Positions 7,017-14,144 of a DNA stretch of 14,872 nt are shown here, one piece after another. The DNA lies in NCBI GenBank assembly GCA_905206345.1, contig CAJLGW010000053.1:1-14872 (forward strand), read 5' to 3'. Numbering within the stretch: the stretch's first letter is position 1; every line of letters begins with the position of its first letter. The notes beneath the pieces are model-generated. The model worked only from the letters and a program-made list of their open reading frames with translations, did not search any database and was not told the origin of the DNA. The position numbers were made by a program, and so were the translations under genes. This stretch comes from an uncultured Sutterella sp. (GTDB taxonomy: Bacteria; Pseudomonadota; Gammaproteobacteria; Burkholderiales; Burkholderiaceae_F).

Positions 7017-7793
7017 CTAGCGCTTGAAATGCGTATTGGGCTTTTTCTTGAAGTGCGTTGTTTGTCGCACAGAATCGTTTCGGGTCACTTTTTCGGCCAA
7101 AATGGCAAAAATGGCAGGAACCTTGGGGAGGGCGGGGAGCGCCTTTTTCCAAGCTTGAGCCGTTTGTGTGCGAACCATCTCTTGAGAGCCCGTCACGTCT
7201 AAAGCGACCGTAATGCGTGTTGTGGGCTTAAGCGCTTGGCAGAGGTAGTCCAAAAACGCCGCATTGCGGTACGGGGTTTCAATAAAAAGTTGCGTCTCAC
7301 CTCGGGCGCTTTGGCGCTCAGCCGCCAAAAGGGCTTCCGTGCGAGCGGGCTCCTTAATCGGCAGGTAGCCAAGAAAGCGAAAATGCTGACCGTCAAGGCC
7401 ACTGGCCATGAGAGCGAGCAAAATGGACGAGGGCCCTACCAAGGGACGCACGTGAAGCCCTAACTCTTGAGCGCGAGCCACGATGTTAGCACCGGGATCG
7501 GCAATACCGGGGCACCCCGACTCACTGACAATGGCAATGTCGTGACCATCTTTAGTAAGGGGTTCAAGCCATTGGTCAATCTTTTCGGCGGCCGGTTCGT
7601 GGCCGATCTCTTCAATATGCAATTGAGCAATGGGCGTCGGGTGTTCGGCGACTTTCAGGTAAGCTCGAGCACTTTTCGCATTTTCGGCTAAAAAGTACTG
7701 CGTCTGACGCAAGACGTTTAAGGTTGAAGCGGGGAGGGTGTCCGTAACGTCGCCTTCGGCAATGCGATTGGGTAATAAATAAAGCGTGGCCAT
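7017..7793 (-). CDS. SAM-dependent methyltransferase, RsmI-like (tetrapyrrole methylase fold)
   Basis: A 258-aa protein of the tetrapyrrole methylase superfamily that includes RsmI (16S rRNA 2'-O-methylation at C1402). It shows SESGCPGIADPG (91-101), VGPSS (119-123), FRFLGYLP (138-145) and FIETPYRN (170-177), all matching RsmI landmarks. The N-terminus (MATLYLLPNRIAEG) lacks the usual glycine-rich PTPIGN start of true RsmI, so this is likely the paralogue that betaproteobacteria carry next to maf; its target is not known to me. The C-terminus is basic (KKKPNTHFKR). It starts 6 nt after the maf stop; AAGGA lies about 12 nt upstream of the ATG, just before the maf stop codon. Coupled translation with maf is likely. 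Confidence 0.85.
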   Translation of the reverse strand: MATLYLLPNRIAEGDVTDTLPASTLNVLRQTQYFLAENAKSARAYLKVAEHPTPIAQLHIEEIGHEPAAEKIDQWLEPLTKDGHDIAIVSESGCPGIADPGANIVARAQELGLHVRPLVGPSSILLALMASGLDGQHFRFLGYLPIKEPARTEALLAAERQSARGETQLFIETPYRNAAFLDYLCQALKPTTRITVALDVTGSQEMVRTQTAQAWKKALPALPKVPAIFAILAEKVTRNDSVRQTTHFKKKPNTHFKR

Positions 7794-7799
7794 TTTCTG

Positions 7800-8393
7800 T
7801 CAGTCCTTAAGACCGGGTAAAACCGGTAAGCCTGCTTTCGCTAATAAAGAAACCGTTTGAATTAAGGGCAGACCAATTAAAGCGGTGGGGTCATCCGAGA
7901 CCACACTCTTCATTAAGGCAACGCCCAATTTTTCGATTTTGGCAGAGCCTGCGCAGTTATAGGGCTCTTCAATATCGAGGTAACGTTCAATCGTCTCAAG
8001 CGATAAAGTTTTCATCGTCACCGTGGTGGGCACCATTGTCTCGAACGTTTCACCTTGGGGGTTCACGATGCAAAGAGCGGTCATAAAGACCAATTGCTTG
8101 CCCGACATGGCGCTTAACTGTTCGATGGCGCGCTCGCGTGTGTGAGGTTTACCGAGAATACGATCGCCTAATACAGCGACTTGGTCGCTGCCGATGATGA
8201 TGGCGTTAGGGTGTTGCTCATGAATCGCCAAGGCTTTCAATTTAGCCAAACGCGTGCAAAGCGCCTGAGGCGTTTCACCCGGCAGTGCACTTTCATCAAT
8301 GTCGGGTGAGGCACACGTAAAATCGACGCCTAAGCGAGAAAGGAGCTCTTTACGATAAGGGGAGCTCGACCCAAGAATCAGTTTCGGTAACAT
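7800..8393 (-). CDS. maf: Maf/YceF-type nucleotide pyrophosphatase
   Basis: A cytoplasmic Maf-family nucleoside triphosphate pyrophosphatase, 197 aa. It opens with LILGSSSPYRKELL, the family's nucleotide-binding motif, and has IIGSDQV with the catalytic Asp70. The segment CAGSAKIEKLGVAL and LIGLPLI resemble YceF, the m7GTP-specific subfamily that sits at this same locus in E. coli, rather than the dTTP/UTP-specific YhdE type. Possible in-frame starts exist upstream (to 8447), but MLPKLILGSS matches the family start. The ribosome binding site is weak. It is divergent from yceD and is followed by the RsmI-like gene. Confidence 0.9.
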   Translation of the reverse strand: MLPKLILGSSSPYRKELLSRLGVDFTCASPDIDESALPGETPQALCTRLAKLKALAIHEQHPNAIIIGSDQVAVLGDRILGKPHTRERAIEQLSAMSGKQLVFMTALCIVNPQGETFETMVPTTVTMKTLSLETIERYLDIEEPYNCAGSAKIEKLGVALMKSVVSDDPTALIGLPLIQTVSLLAKAGLPVLPGLKD

Positions 8394-8410
8394 AACACAC
8401 ACGAAATTTG

Positions 8411-8435
8411 AGACGCTAACTAACATAGAGCGTCT
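8411..8435. promoter_or_regulatory. Perfect inverted repeat between maf and yceD, possible operator
   Basis: AGACGCT (8411-8417) and AGCGTCT (8429-8435) are exact reverse complements separated by 11 nt. The site covers the proposed -35 box of yceD and the maf leader, so a bound dimer could affect both. It could also be a hairpin in maf mRNA. I do not recognise it as a known box. Confidence 0.4.
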
Positions 8436-8448
8436 GATGATATACAAT
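8420..8448 (+). promoter_or_regulatory. Candidate promoter of yceD
   Basis: CTAACA (8420-8425) and TACAAT (8443-8448) are 17 nt apart. The start would be near 8455, leaving an 80-nt leader with an imperfect stem TCTCAAAAAGTT/AACTTTTGAGA (8484-8495/8511-8521) that ends next to the AAAGGA ribosome binding site. Confidence 0.45.
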
Positions 8449-8534
8449 AGCCCTCGAGATTTTTCGATCCGATGCTAATCATCTCTCAAAAAGTTTTCTC
8501 AAATCAGGATAACTTTTGAGAAAGGAATCTTTAA

Positions 8535-9068
8535 ATGACGAAGTCTAAACAAAATTTTGCCACAGTCGATATTTTTTCTGTTTCTCGTAAACATCAACGC
8601 ATCGAAACGCAAGTGCCGGTAAAGGACATGCCGGAGTTGTGTGCCTTTTTGTGTGATGTGAGTGATAGCGACATGATTGACGTCGTGATTGAAGGTTGCG
8701 ATGGCGCCAAGGGCTTGCCCGGTGCTATTTTGCAGTTCAGTGGTGAAGTATCCGTTCCTTGCACGCGCTGCATGAAGCCCATTGTCGTGACGGTGGAGCG
8801 CGAAGTACCGTTTCTTTTCGTGATGACCGAAGCCCAAGCCAACCGTTTGCCGATCGATGATGACGACGAATGGGAAATCGTGGTGGGCTCTGATCGCATG
8901 AACGTGGCCCAATGGGTTCAAGAAGAAGCCATTTTGTCGTTGCCGAATTTCCCGCGTCATGACGACTGTGAACCGACCATCGAGCTTCAAGAGGAACAAA
9001 GTCACGAAGAAATTGCAAAAAAAACAAATCCTTTTGCAAATTTACGAGACTTAATGAAAAAAAACTGA
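8535..9068 (+). CDS. yceD: YceD/DUF177 family, 23S rRNA accumulation protein
   Basis: A DUF177 protein of 177 aa, conserved upstream of rpmF in bacteria and needed for normal 23S rRNA levels in the studied cases; the biochemical activity is not settled. The hallmark is the pair Cys76/Cys79 in VPCTRCM, preceded by GEVSVPC and followed by a beta-rich stretch and an acidic region (IDDDDEWE). The C-terminal tail NPFANLRDLMKKN matches the family's NPFA...L ending. AAAGGA lies about 8 nt before the ATG. Its partner rpmF starts 98 nt downstream with its own promoter, so the pair is not strictly co-transcribed. Confidence 0.92.
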   Translation: MTKSKQNFATVDIFSVSRKHQRIETQVPVKDMPELCAFLCDVSDSDMIDVVIEGCDGAKGLPGAILQFSGEVSVPCTRCMKPIVVTVEREVPFLFVMTEAQANRLPIDDDDEWEIVVGSDRMNVAQWVQEEAILSLPNFPRHDDCEPTIELQEEQSHEEIAKKTNPFANLRDLMKKN

Positions 9069-9108
9069 TACAATAGCCAAACTTTTTTTGCGCCCTCGTG
9101 AATCATTG

Positions 9109-9138
9109 TTGGCATAACAGTGACGACTTGGGTATAAT
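9109..9138 (+). promoter_or_regulatory. Strong promoter of rpmF
   Basis: TTGGCA (9109-9114) and a perfect TATAAT (9133-9138) with an 18-nt spacer. The start would be near 9145, about 22 nt before the rpmF ATG. It is the best sigma70 match in the window. Confidence 0.75.
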
Positions 9139-9166
9139 TTTTCGTTTTCAATCGTGGGGTATTGCT

Positions 9167-9346
9167 ATGGCAGTCCAACAAAATAAAAAATCGACCAACA
9201 AGCGCGGTAACCACCGTGCTCATGACTTCTTGACGAACCCGGCTACGGCTGTTGAACCGAAGACCGGTGAAGTTCACCTTCGTCACCACATCAGCCCGAA
9301 CGGCTTCTACCGTGGTAAGAAGGTCATCGACGTCAAGGGCGAATAA
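9167..9346 (+). CDS. rpmF: 50S ribosomal protein bL32
   Basis: Ribosomal protein bL32, 59 aa, of the large subunit. The sequence begins MAVQQNKKS and contains KRGNHRAHD, GEVHLRHHIS and GFYRGKKVI, all standard for the family. It has no Cys pairs, so it is the zinc-free form, as in E. coli. The frame is open further upstream to 9098, but MAVQQNK is the conserved start; GGGG lies about 8 nt ahead of it. Position after yceD is the conserved one. In E. coli and most relatives plsX follows; here it does not. Confidence 0.97.
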   Translation: MAVQQNKKSTNKRGNHRAHDFLTNPATAVEPKTGEVHLRHHISPNGFYRGKKVIDVKGE

Positions 9347-9650
9347 TAGCGTCACTTGTCATTAACGGATTGGGTTGAATCGGCTATCGGAGTATTTCGC
9401 TTTCGCCGGCAACGCCAAAACCCCACAGCCAATGTGCAAACGTTGCGGTGGGAGACAAAATAAATGATGCTCGTTTAACCGCCGTTGTTGATCGACTAGG
9501 AAAAGGAATCCAGTTTTGGATTCCTTTTTTTTCGTACGCGCAACTCAAAATGCGACAGAGTCTAACGAAATGTTGCATTTTTCTAGTAAGGCAGGCCTTC
9601 TTTCTTTTAAAATTAAAGATTAGGTTTTAGAAAAAGAAAGGGCAATTGAA
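9347..9650. other. Non-coding gap where plsX would be expected
   Basis: These 304 nt between rpmF and fabH hold no gene. I looked for a PlsX remnant (family start with AVDxMGGD) in all three plus frames and saw none. The first half (9347-9500) can fold in two competing ways: CAACG/CGTTG (within 9402-9440) or CCCAC/GTGGG. It ends in a strong terminator at 9501-9532. The second half is AT-rich and must carry the fabH promoter, though I cannot assign clear boxes. Confidence 0.7.
9501..9532 (+). terminator. Strong intrinsic terminator between rpmF and fabH
   Basis: AAAAGGAATCC and GGATTCCTTTT form a perfect 11-bp stem around AGTTTT, and a run of eight T ends at 9532. It should separate rpmF transcription from fabH. 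Confidence 0.92.
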
Positions 9651-10634
9651 ATGGCTCAGATTTATTCACGTATTGTGGCAACGGGTTCGGCCTTGCCGGA
9701 AAAAGCAATGACCAATGCACAATTGGCTCAAGAGCTTTCGCTTCGTAACATTGAAACGTCCGATGAATGGATTCGTACGAGAACGGGTATTGAGAAGCGT
9801 TACTTAGCCGAACGCGGTTTGACGACCACGAAGTTGGCCGAGCGCGCAGCGCGTTCTGCTTTCTGGGATAGCACGATTGCTCCTGAAGACATTGATCTTA
9901 TTATCGTGGCAACGACGACGCCTGACATGGTTTTCCCGTCAACGGCCTGCCAATTGCAAAAGGCTTTGGGCTGTAAGCGTGGTGCGGCCTTTGACGTGCA
10001 AGCCGTTTGTGCCGGTTTTATCTATGCGTTAGTCAACGCCGATGCCTTGATCCGTACGGGTGCTTATAAGAACGCATTGGTGGTGGGCGTCGATGTCATG
10101 AGCCGTTTGGTGGATTGGGATGACCGTTCAACCTGCGTGCTTTTTGGCGATGGCGCCGGTGCTGTGATTTTGTCTGCAAGCGAAGAGCCGGGTTTGTTGG
10201 CCTCTCACTTGTCTGCAGACGGTACGCTCGATGAAAAGGTTTTGGGATGTGAATCTCACTTCCAAGGTGGCGAGTCTCACGGCGAAGCCTTTGTTCGCAT
10301 GGATGGTCAAGCCGTTTTCAAGATGGCGGTTTCTGCTATGCACGAAAGCGCTCAAAACGTTTTGAATACGGCAGGTTTAACGGTGGCCGATGTTAACCAT
10401 TATGTGCCTCACCAAGCCAACTTCCGTATTATGGAAAAGGTCGCTCAAAAGATCGGCATTGATATGGATAAGATGGTTGTGACGGTGAATCGTCACGGCA
10501 ACACCTCTGCGGCGTCCGTCCCCTTGGCTTTGGATAACGCTGTGCGTCACGACAAGATTCAAAAGGGTGATGTCGTATTAATGCAAGCCGTCGGTGCCGG
10601 TATGGCCTGGGGCAGTGTTCTTTTGAAGTGGTAA
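9651..10634 (+). CDS. fabH: Beta-ketoacyl-ACP synthase III (FabH)
   Basis: FabH joins acetyl-CoA (or another short acyl-CoA) to malonyl-ACP, the first condensation of type II fatty-acid synthesis, and releases CO2. The 327-aa protein has the full triad: Cys120 in QAVCAGF, His254 in YVPHQAN and Asn284 in RHGNTSAAS. DEWIRTRTGI near the N-terminus and FGDGAGA in the middle are family motifs. AAAGGG lies about 9 nt before the ATG. It opens the fabH-fabD-fabG run (gaps of 15 and 11 nt). It follows a terminator rather than plsX, so it needs its own promoter in the AT-rich stretch at 9533-9650. Confidence 0.97.
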   Translation: MAQIYSRIVATGSALPEKAMTNAQLAQELSLRNIETSDEWIRTRTGIEKRYLAERGLTTTKLAERAARSAFWDSTIAPEDIDLIIVATTTPDMVFPSTACQLQKALGCKRGAAFDVQAVCAGFIYALVNADALIRTGAYKNALVVGVDVMSRLVDWDDRSTCVLFGDGAGAVILSASEEPGLLASHLSADGTLDEKVLGCESHFQGGESHGEAFVRMDGQAVFKMAVSAMHESAQNVLNTAGLTVADVNHYVPHQANFRIMEKVAQKIGIDMDKMVVTVNRHGNTSAASVPLALDNAVRHDKIQKGDVVLMQAVGAGMAWGSVLLKW

Positions 10635-10649
10635 TTTGAGGTTTTATTT

Positions 10650-11585
10650 ATGAAATTAGCATTTGTGTTCCCCGGTCAAGGCTCGCAATCGGTCGGTATG
10701 CTCGATAGCTTCCAAGATAACGCCACCGTGCAAGCCGTCTTGGCTCAAGCCAACGAAGCTTTAGGTGAAGACTTGGTGAAGTTGATCCATGAGGGGCCGG
10801 CAGAAGAATTAAATCTGACCGTTAACACCCAACCCGCTCTTTTGACGGCTTCGATTGCTATGTATGAAGCATGGAAAGCTCAAGGTGGCCCGATTCCTTC
10901 TTTGATGGCAGGTCACTCTTTGGGTGAATACTCCGCTTTGACGGCTGCTGGCGTTTTCACCATTGCTGAAGCCGTGAAGTTGGTGCGATTCCGCGCTCAA
11001 ACGATGCAAAATGCGGTGCCCGTGGGTGTCGGTGGTATGGCCGCCATTTTGGGTTTAACCGATGAAGTTGTGCAAGAAGTTTGCCAAGCTGCAAGCGCTC
11101 ACGGCGTGGTTGAAGCGGTGAACTTTAATTCGCCCGGTCAAGTCGTTATTGCCGGTGTTAAAGAAGCGGTTGAAGTTGCTTGCGCCATGGCAAAAGAAAA
11201 GGGCGCCAAGCGCGCTTTGATGTTGGCGGTTTCTGCACCGTTTCACTCTTCAATGATGAAACCCGCCGCTGATACCTTGCGTGAACGCTTAAAGGCAACG
11301 CCGATGAGTAAGCCCGCTGTAGATGTGATTGCCAATATTGACGTCGCGGTTCACGCCGAGACCGATGCCATTGTTGAAGCTTTGGCTCAACAAGCCGCCG
11401 GTGCCGTTCAATGGGTCAAGACCATTGAGTCTTTCAAGGCTCAAGGTGTCACGCACGTGGTTGAATGCGGCCCGGGTCGTGTGTTGGCCGGCTTAATTAA
11501 GCGTATTGATTCATCCATCGTTGTGATGAACATCAACTCTGAAGAATCTTTGCAATCTGTTTTGGCTGAAGTCAAAGCCCTTTAA
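10650..11585 (+). CDS. fabD: Malonyl-CoA:ACP transacylase (FabD)
   Basis: FabD moves the malonyl group from CoA to ACP, supplying the extender unit to FabH and FabF. The 311-aa protein starts with FVFPGQGSQ (Gln10 in the oxyanion loop) and has the nucleophile elbow GHSLGE with Ser90, the malonate-binding Arg115 in VRFRAQTMQ, and the catalytic His199 in APFHSSMM. VNFNSPGQVVIAG is a family landmark. It starts 15 nt after fabH, with TTTGAGG as the likely ribosome binding site, and fabG follows 11 nt after its stop. Length and motifs are ordinary. Confidence 0.97.
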   Translation: MKLAFVFPGQGSQSVGMLDSFQDNATVQAVLAQANEALGEDLVKLIHEGPAEELNLTVNTQPALLTASIAMYEAWKAQGGPIPSLMAGHSLGEYSALTAAGVFTIAEAVKLVRFRAQTMQNAVPVGVGGMAAILGLTDEVVQEVCQAASAHGVVEAVNFNSPGQVVIAGVKEAVEVACAMAKEKGAKRALMLAVSAPFHSSMMKPAADTLRERLKATPMSKPAVDVIANIDVAVHAETDAIVEALAQQAAGAVQWVKTIESFKAQGVTHVVECGPGRVLAGLIKRIDSSIVVMNINSEESLQSVLAEVKAL

Positions 11586-11596
11586 GGAATATTTTG

Positions 11597-12358
11597 ATGT
11601 CTATTTTTACCAATGATGCATTAGCCGGTGAAGTCGTTTTCATTACCGGTGCTTCTCGCGGTATCGGTGCCAGTATTTTGGATCAATGCTTGGCAGCCGG
11701 TGCAACGGTGATCGGTACGGCCACGAGTGAGTCCGGTGCCAAAGCCATTACGGATAAAATCGCTGCCGCTCAAGGTAAGGGTTGTGGTGTTGTATTAAAT
11801 GTGACGGATGCTCAACAGTCTGAAGAACAATTGGAAGCCGTTGCTAAAGAATACGGTGCCGTGACCGTGTTGGTTAATAACGCTGGTATTACGCGTGACG
11901 GTTTAGCCATGCGTATGAAAGATGAACAATGGCAAGAAGTCATTGATACGAACTTGACGCCGGCGTTTCGTTTAAGCCGCATTGTGATGCGTGGCATGAT
12001 GAAGGCCCGTCGCGGTCGTATCATCAATATCGTGAGTGTGGTGGGCAGCATGGGTAATGCCGGTCAAGCCAATTACGCAGCTGCTAAAGCGGGCGTTGCC
12101 GGTATGACGCGCGCTCTTGCTCGCGAATTAGCTCCGCGCAATATTACGGTTAACTGTGTGGCTCCGGGCTTTATTGAAACGGACATGACGGCTGCATTGC
12201 CGGAAGACCATCGTGCTGCTTTAATGGCACAGATTCCCTTGGGTCGCCTCGGACAAACGGATGATATTGCTCAAGCCGTTTTGTACCTCGCTTCGCCCGC
12301 CGCGGCCTATGTGACGGGGGTTACGTTGCATGTCAACGGTGGCATGTACATGGTATAG
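11597..12358 (+). CDS. fabG: 3-oxoacyl-ACP reductase (FabG)
   Basis: An NADPH-dependent short-chain dehydrogenase that reduces 3-ketoacyl-ACP in each elongation round. The 253-aa protein shows the cofactor loop TGASRGIG (17-24), NNAG (94-97), and the catalytic set Asn119, Ser147 (NIVSVVG), Tyr160 and Lys164 (YAAAK). The end TGVTLHVNGGMYM is typical. A TTG at 11594 is in frame just ahead, but the ATG at 11597 has AAGGAAT at a proper distance and is preferred. FabG follows fabD closely. A weak terminator separates it from acpP. Confidence 0.97.
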   Translation: MSIFTNDALAGEVVFITGASRGIGASILDQCLAAGATVIGTATSESGAKAITDKIAAAQGKGCGVVLNVTDAQQSEEQLEAVAKEYGAVTVLVNNAGITRDGLAMRMKDEQWQEVIDTNLTPAFRLSRIVMRGMMKARRGRIINIVSVVGSMGNAGQANYAAAKAGVAGMTRALARELAPRNITVNCVAPGFIETDMTAALPEDHRAALMAQIPLGRLGQTDDIAQAVLYLASPAAAYVTGVTLHVNGGMYMV

Positions 12359-12405
12359 CTAAGGGCCCTCATCACTAAAAAGTGTGCAAATGGGCATGGC
12401 TCTGA

Positions 12406-12459
12406 TAAAATAGGGGAAATTTCATTTTTACAATGCAGTTTCCCTTTTTTTTTGGGGGG
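12406..12459 (+). terminator. Terminator/attenuator and T9G6 tract between fabG and acpP
   Basis: GGGAAA (12414-12419) and TTTCCC (12439-12444) form a 6-bp stem with a 19-nt loop, followed by nine T (12445-12453) and then six G (12454-12459). The long loop makes termination only partial. A -10-like TAAAAT (12406-12411) and TACAAT (12429-12434) lie in and before the stem, so promoter and terminator functions may overlap here. Confidence 0.5.
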
Positions 12460-12465
12460 ACTGTG

Positions 12466-12497
12466 TTGATTAAGTATTTATCAAGGAGACTTATCAA
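12466..12497 (+). promoter_or_regulatory. Repeat-flanked ribosome binding site of acpP
   Basis: TTGATTAAGTATTTATCAA (12466-12484) is an interrupted palindrome with one mismatch. TTATCAA occurs at 12478-12484 and again at 12491-12497, on both sides of the GGAG that serves acpP. It could be an operator or fold the leader; no known box matches. Confidence 0.35.
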
Positions 12498-12734
12498 ATG
12501 AACGACATCGAACAACGTGTCAAGAAGGTTATCGCCGAACAATTGAACATCAATGAAGCTGATATCAAGAACGAATCCGCTTTCATCGAAGACCTCGGTG
12601 CTGACTCTTTGGATACGGTTGAGTTGGTTATGGCTTTGGAAGATGCCTTCAAGGTTGAAATCCCCGATGATCAACAAGAAAAGTTGCGTACGGTTCAACA
12701 AGCCATCGATTTCATCCAATCTACGGCTAAGTAA
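12498..12734 (+). CDS. acpP: Acyl carrier protein
   Basis: AcpP carries growing acyl chains on a 4'-phosphopantetheine arm through fatty-acid and lipid synthesis. The 78-aa acidic protein has the classic DLGADSLDTVELVMALE motif; Ser37 takes the prosthetic group. Family features such as the four-helix pattern and DDQQEKLRTVQQAIDFI at the end are present. AAGGAG sits about 10 nt ahead of the ATG. It is bracketed by terminator-like elements on both sides, which fits the need for far more AcpP than enzymes. Position between fabG and fabF is the conserved one. Confidence 0.98.
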   Translation: MNDIEQRVKKVIAEQLNINEADIKNESAFIEDLGADSLDTVELVMALEDAFKVEIPDDQQEKLRTVQQAIDFIQSTAK

Positions 12735-12740
12735 TCGTAA

Positions 12741-12808
12741 CCATCGTTAGATGGCTCCTCGCTGTAAACGCCTAATCCATAGGGTCGTTTAGGCGGGGAT
12801 TCTTTTTT
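12741..12808 (+). terminator. Terminator between acpP and fabF
   Basis: CGCCTAA (12769-12775) and TTAGGCG (12789-12795) form a 7-bp stem, followed 7 nt later by six T (12803-12808). An alternative fold pairs AAACG with CGTTT around CCTA/TAGG. A small hairpin CCATC/GATGG with tetraloop GTTA (12741-12754) lies just after the acpP stop. The two exclusive folds suggest partial read-through into fabF. Confidence 0.65.
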
Positions 12809-12840
12809 GAAGTCTATTTGAAAATTTTCGGAGAGTATTC

Positions 12841-14073
12841 ATGCGTCGTGTAGTCGTGACGGGGATCGGGATGGTTTGCCCGATCGGTAATGATGTCCAA
12901 ACGAGCTGGGAAAATGCTTTGGCCGGTAAGTCCGGTATCACTAACATCACCGCTTTTGATGCAAGCAACTTGGGCTGCCAAATTGCTGGTGAAGTCAAGG
13001 ACTTTGATATTGGTGAGTATTTGAATCCTAAAGAAGCTCGTCGTTATGACCGCTTCTTGCACTTTGGTGTAGCCGCCGGTGTTCAAGCCATTCGCGACAG
13101 CGGTATGGATTTGGAAAAAGAAGACTTGACGCGTTTTGGTTGCTGCGTGGGTTCCGGTATCGGTGGTTTGCCGATGATCTGTGAAAACCAACACGCTTGT
13201 GACGAACGTGGTCCGCGTCGTGTTTCGCCCTTTATGATTCCGGGCTCCATCATCAACATGATCTCCGGTCAATTGTCCATCATGTTTGGCTTGAAGGGCC
13301 CGAACTTGGCTCACGTGACGGCCTGTACGACGGGTTTGCACTCCATCGGCGAAGCCAGCTGGATCATCCGTCGCGGTGACGCTGACATGATGGTGGCGGG
13401 TGGCGCCGATAGCGACATCAGCCCCGTGGGCGTTGCCTCCTTTGACAATATGCACGCTTTGAGCCGTCGCAATGACGATCCGGCTCATGCTTCGCGTCCG
13501 TTCGATAAGGATCGTGATGGCTTTGTGATGGGTGAAGGCTCCGGTTGCGTGGTCTTGGAAGAGTACGAACACGCCAAGGCCCGTGGCGCCAAGATCTACG
13601 CTGAACTCGTGGGCTACGGCTTAACGAGCGACGCTTATCACATCACGACGCCGAGCACGGACGGCCCGACGCGTTGCATGCAAGCTGCGATGAAGCAAGC
13701 CGGTGTGACGCCTGATCAAATTGATTATTTGAACGCTCACGGTACGTCTACGAGCGTGGGTGACGTCAACGAAACGAAGGCCATCAAGGCTGCCTTCGGT
13801 GAAGCTGCCTCTCATGTGGTCGTCAATTCCACGAAGTCCATGACGGGTCACTTGTTGGGTGGCGCAGGCGGTATTGAATCGGTCTTTACGATTTTGGCCG
13901 TGAAGAACCAAATTTCGCCCCCGACCATCAATATCAACGAATTGGATCCGGAATGCGATTTGGACTACTGTGCCAATGAAGCCCGTCCGATGGAAATCCG
14001 CTACGCCATGAAGAACTCCTTCGGCTTTGGCGGCACCAACGGTACGTTGATCTTTAAGCGTTTCGAAGAGTAA
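12841..14073 (+). CDS. fabF: Beta-ketoacyl-ACP synthase II (FabF)
   Basis: FabF condenses malonyl-ACP with acyl-ACP during chain elongation. The 410-aa thiolase-fold protein has Cys162 in TACTTGLHSIG, His300 in LNAHGTSTSVGD, Lys332 in NSTKSMTGH and His337, aligning with Cys163, His303, Lys335 and His340 of the E. coli enzyme. The glycine-rich NSFGFGGTN loop is near the end. GGAGAG lies about 7 nt upstream of the ATG. It follows acpP after a terminator of moderate strength, so it may be read at lower level than acpP. Long open frames on the opposite strand are shadows. Confidence 0.98.
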   Translation: MRRVVVTGIGMVCPIGNDVQTSWENALAGKSGITNITAFDASNLGCQIAGEVKDFDIGEYLNPKEARRYDRFLHFGVAAGVQAIRDSGMDLEKEDLTRFGCCVGSGIGGLPMICENQHACDERGPRRVSPFMIPGSIINMISGQLSIMFGLKGPNLAHVTACTTGLHSIGEASWIIRRGDADMMVAGGADSDISPVGVASFDNMHALSRRNDDPAHASRPFDKDRDGFVMGEGSGCVVLEEYEHAKARGAKIYAELVGYGLTSDAYHITTPSTDGPTRCMQAAMKQAGVTPDQIDYLNAHGTSTSVGDVNETKAIKAAFGEAASHVVVNSTKSMTGHLLGGAGGIESVFTILAVKNQISPPTININELDPECDLDYCANEARPMEIRYAMKNSFGFGGTNGTLIFKRFEE

Positions 14074-14090
14074 GATCATCGATCAGTCAG

Positions 14091-14119
14091 AAGGTCAAGG
14101 GCGTGGCTCTTGGCCTTTT
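14091..14119 (+). terminator. Intrinsic terminator after fabF
   Basis: AAGGTCAAG (14091-14099) and CTTGGCCTT (14109-14117) form a 9-bp stem with one T-G pair and a 9-nt loop, followed by TTTTC. It ends the fab cluster and separates it from the deaminase gene. Confidence 0.75.
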
Positions 14120-14144
14120 CTTACACATTACAAAAAGGATTGTC

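Noticed and set aside
8499..9005. 168-aa minus-strand frame opposite yceD
   Set aside because: yceD has clear family motifs on the plus strand. The antisense frame has none and would clash with the divergent control region.
9376..9470. Short frame with CKRCGG in the rpmF-fabH gap as a small zinc protein or plsX relic
   Set aside because: It has no start codon with a ribosome binding site, is only about 35 codons long, and bears no resemblance to PlsX.
12466..12484. FNR/Anr-type box TTGAT...ATCAA ahead of acpP
   Set aside because: The half-sites match, but the spacer is 9 nt instead of 4, so it is not a canonical FNR site.
12814..13572. 252-aa open frame on the minus strand opposite fabF
   Set aside because: It lies wholly in the shadow of a certain fabF and its start region. 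The composition (many T, H, R) is what the opposite strand of a codon-biased gene gives, and no domain is visible.
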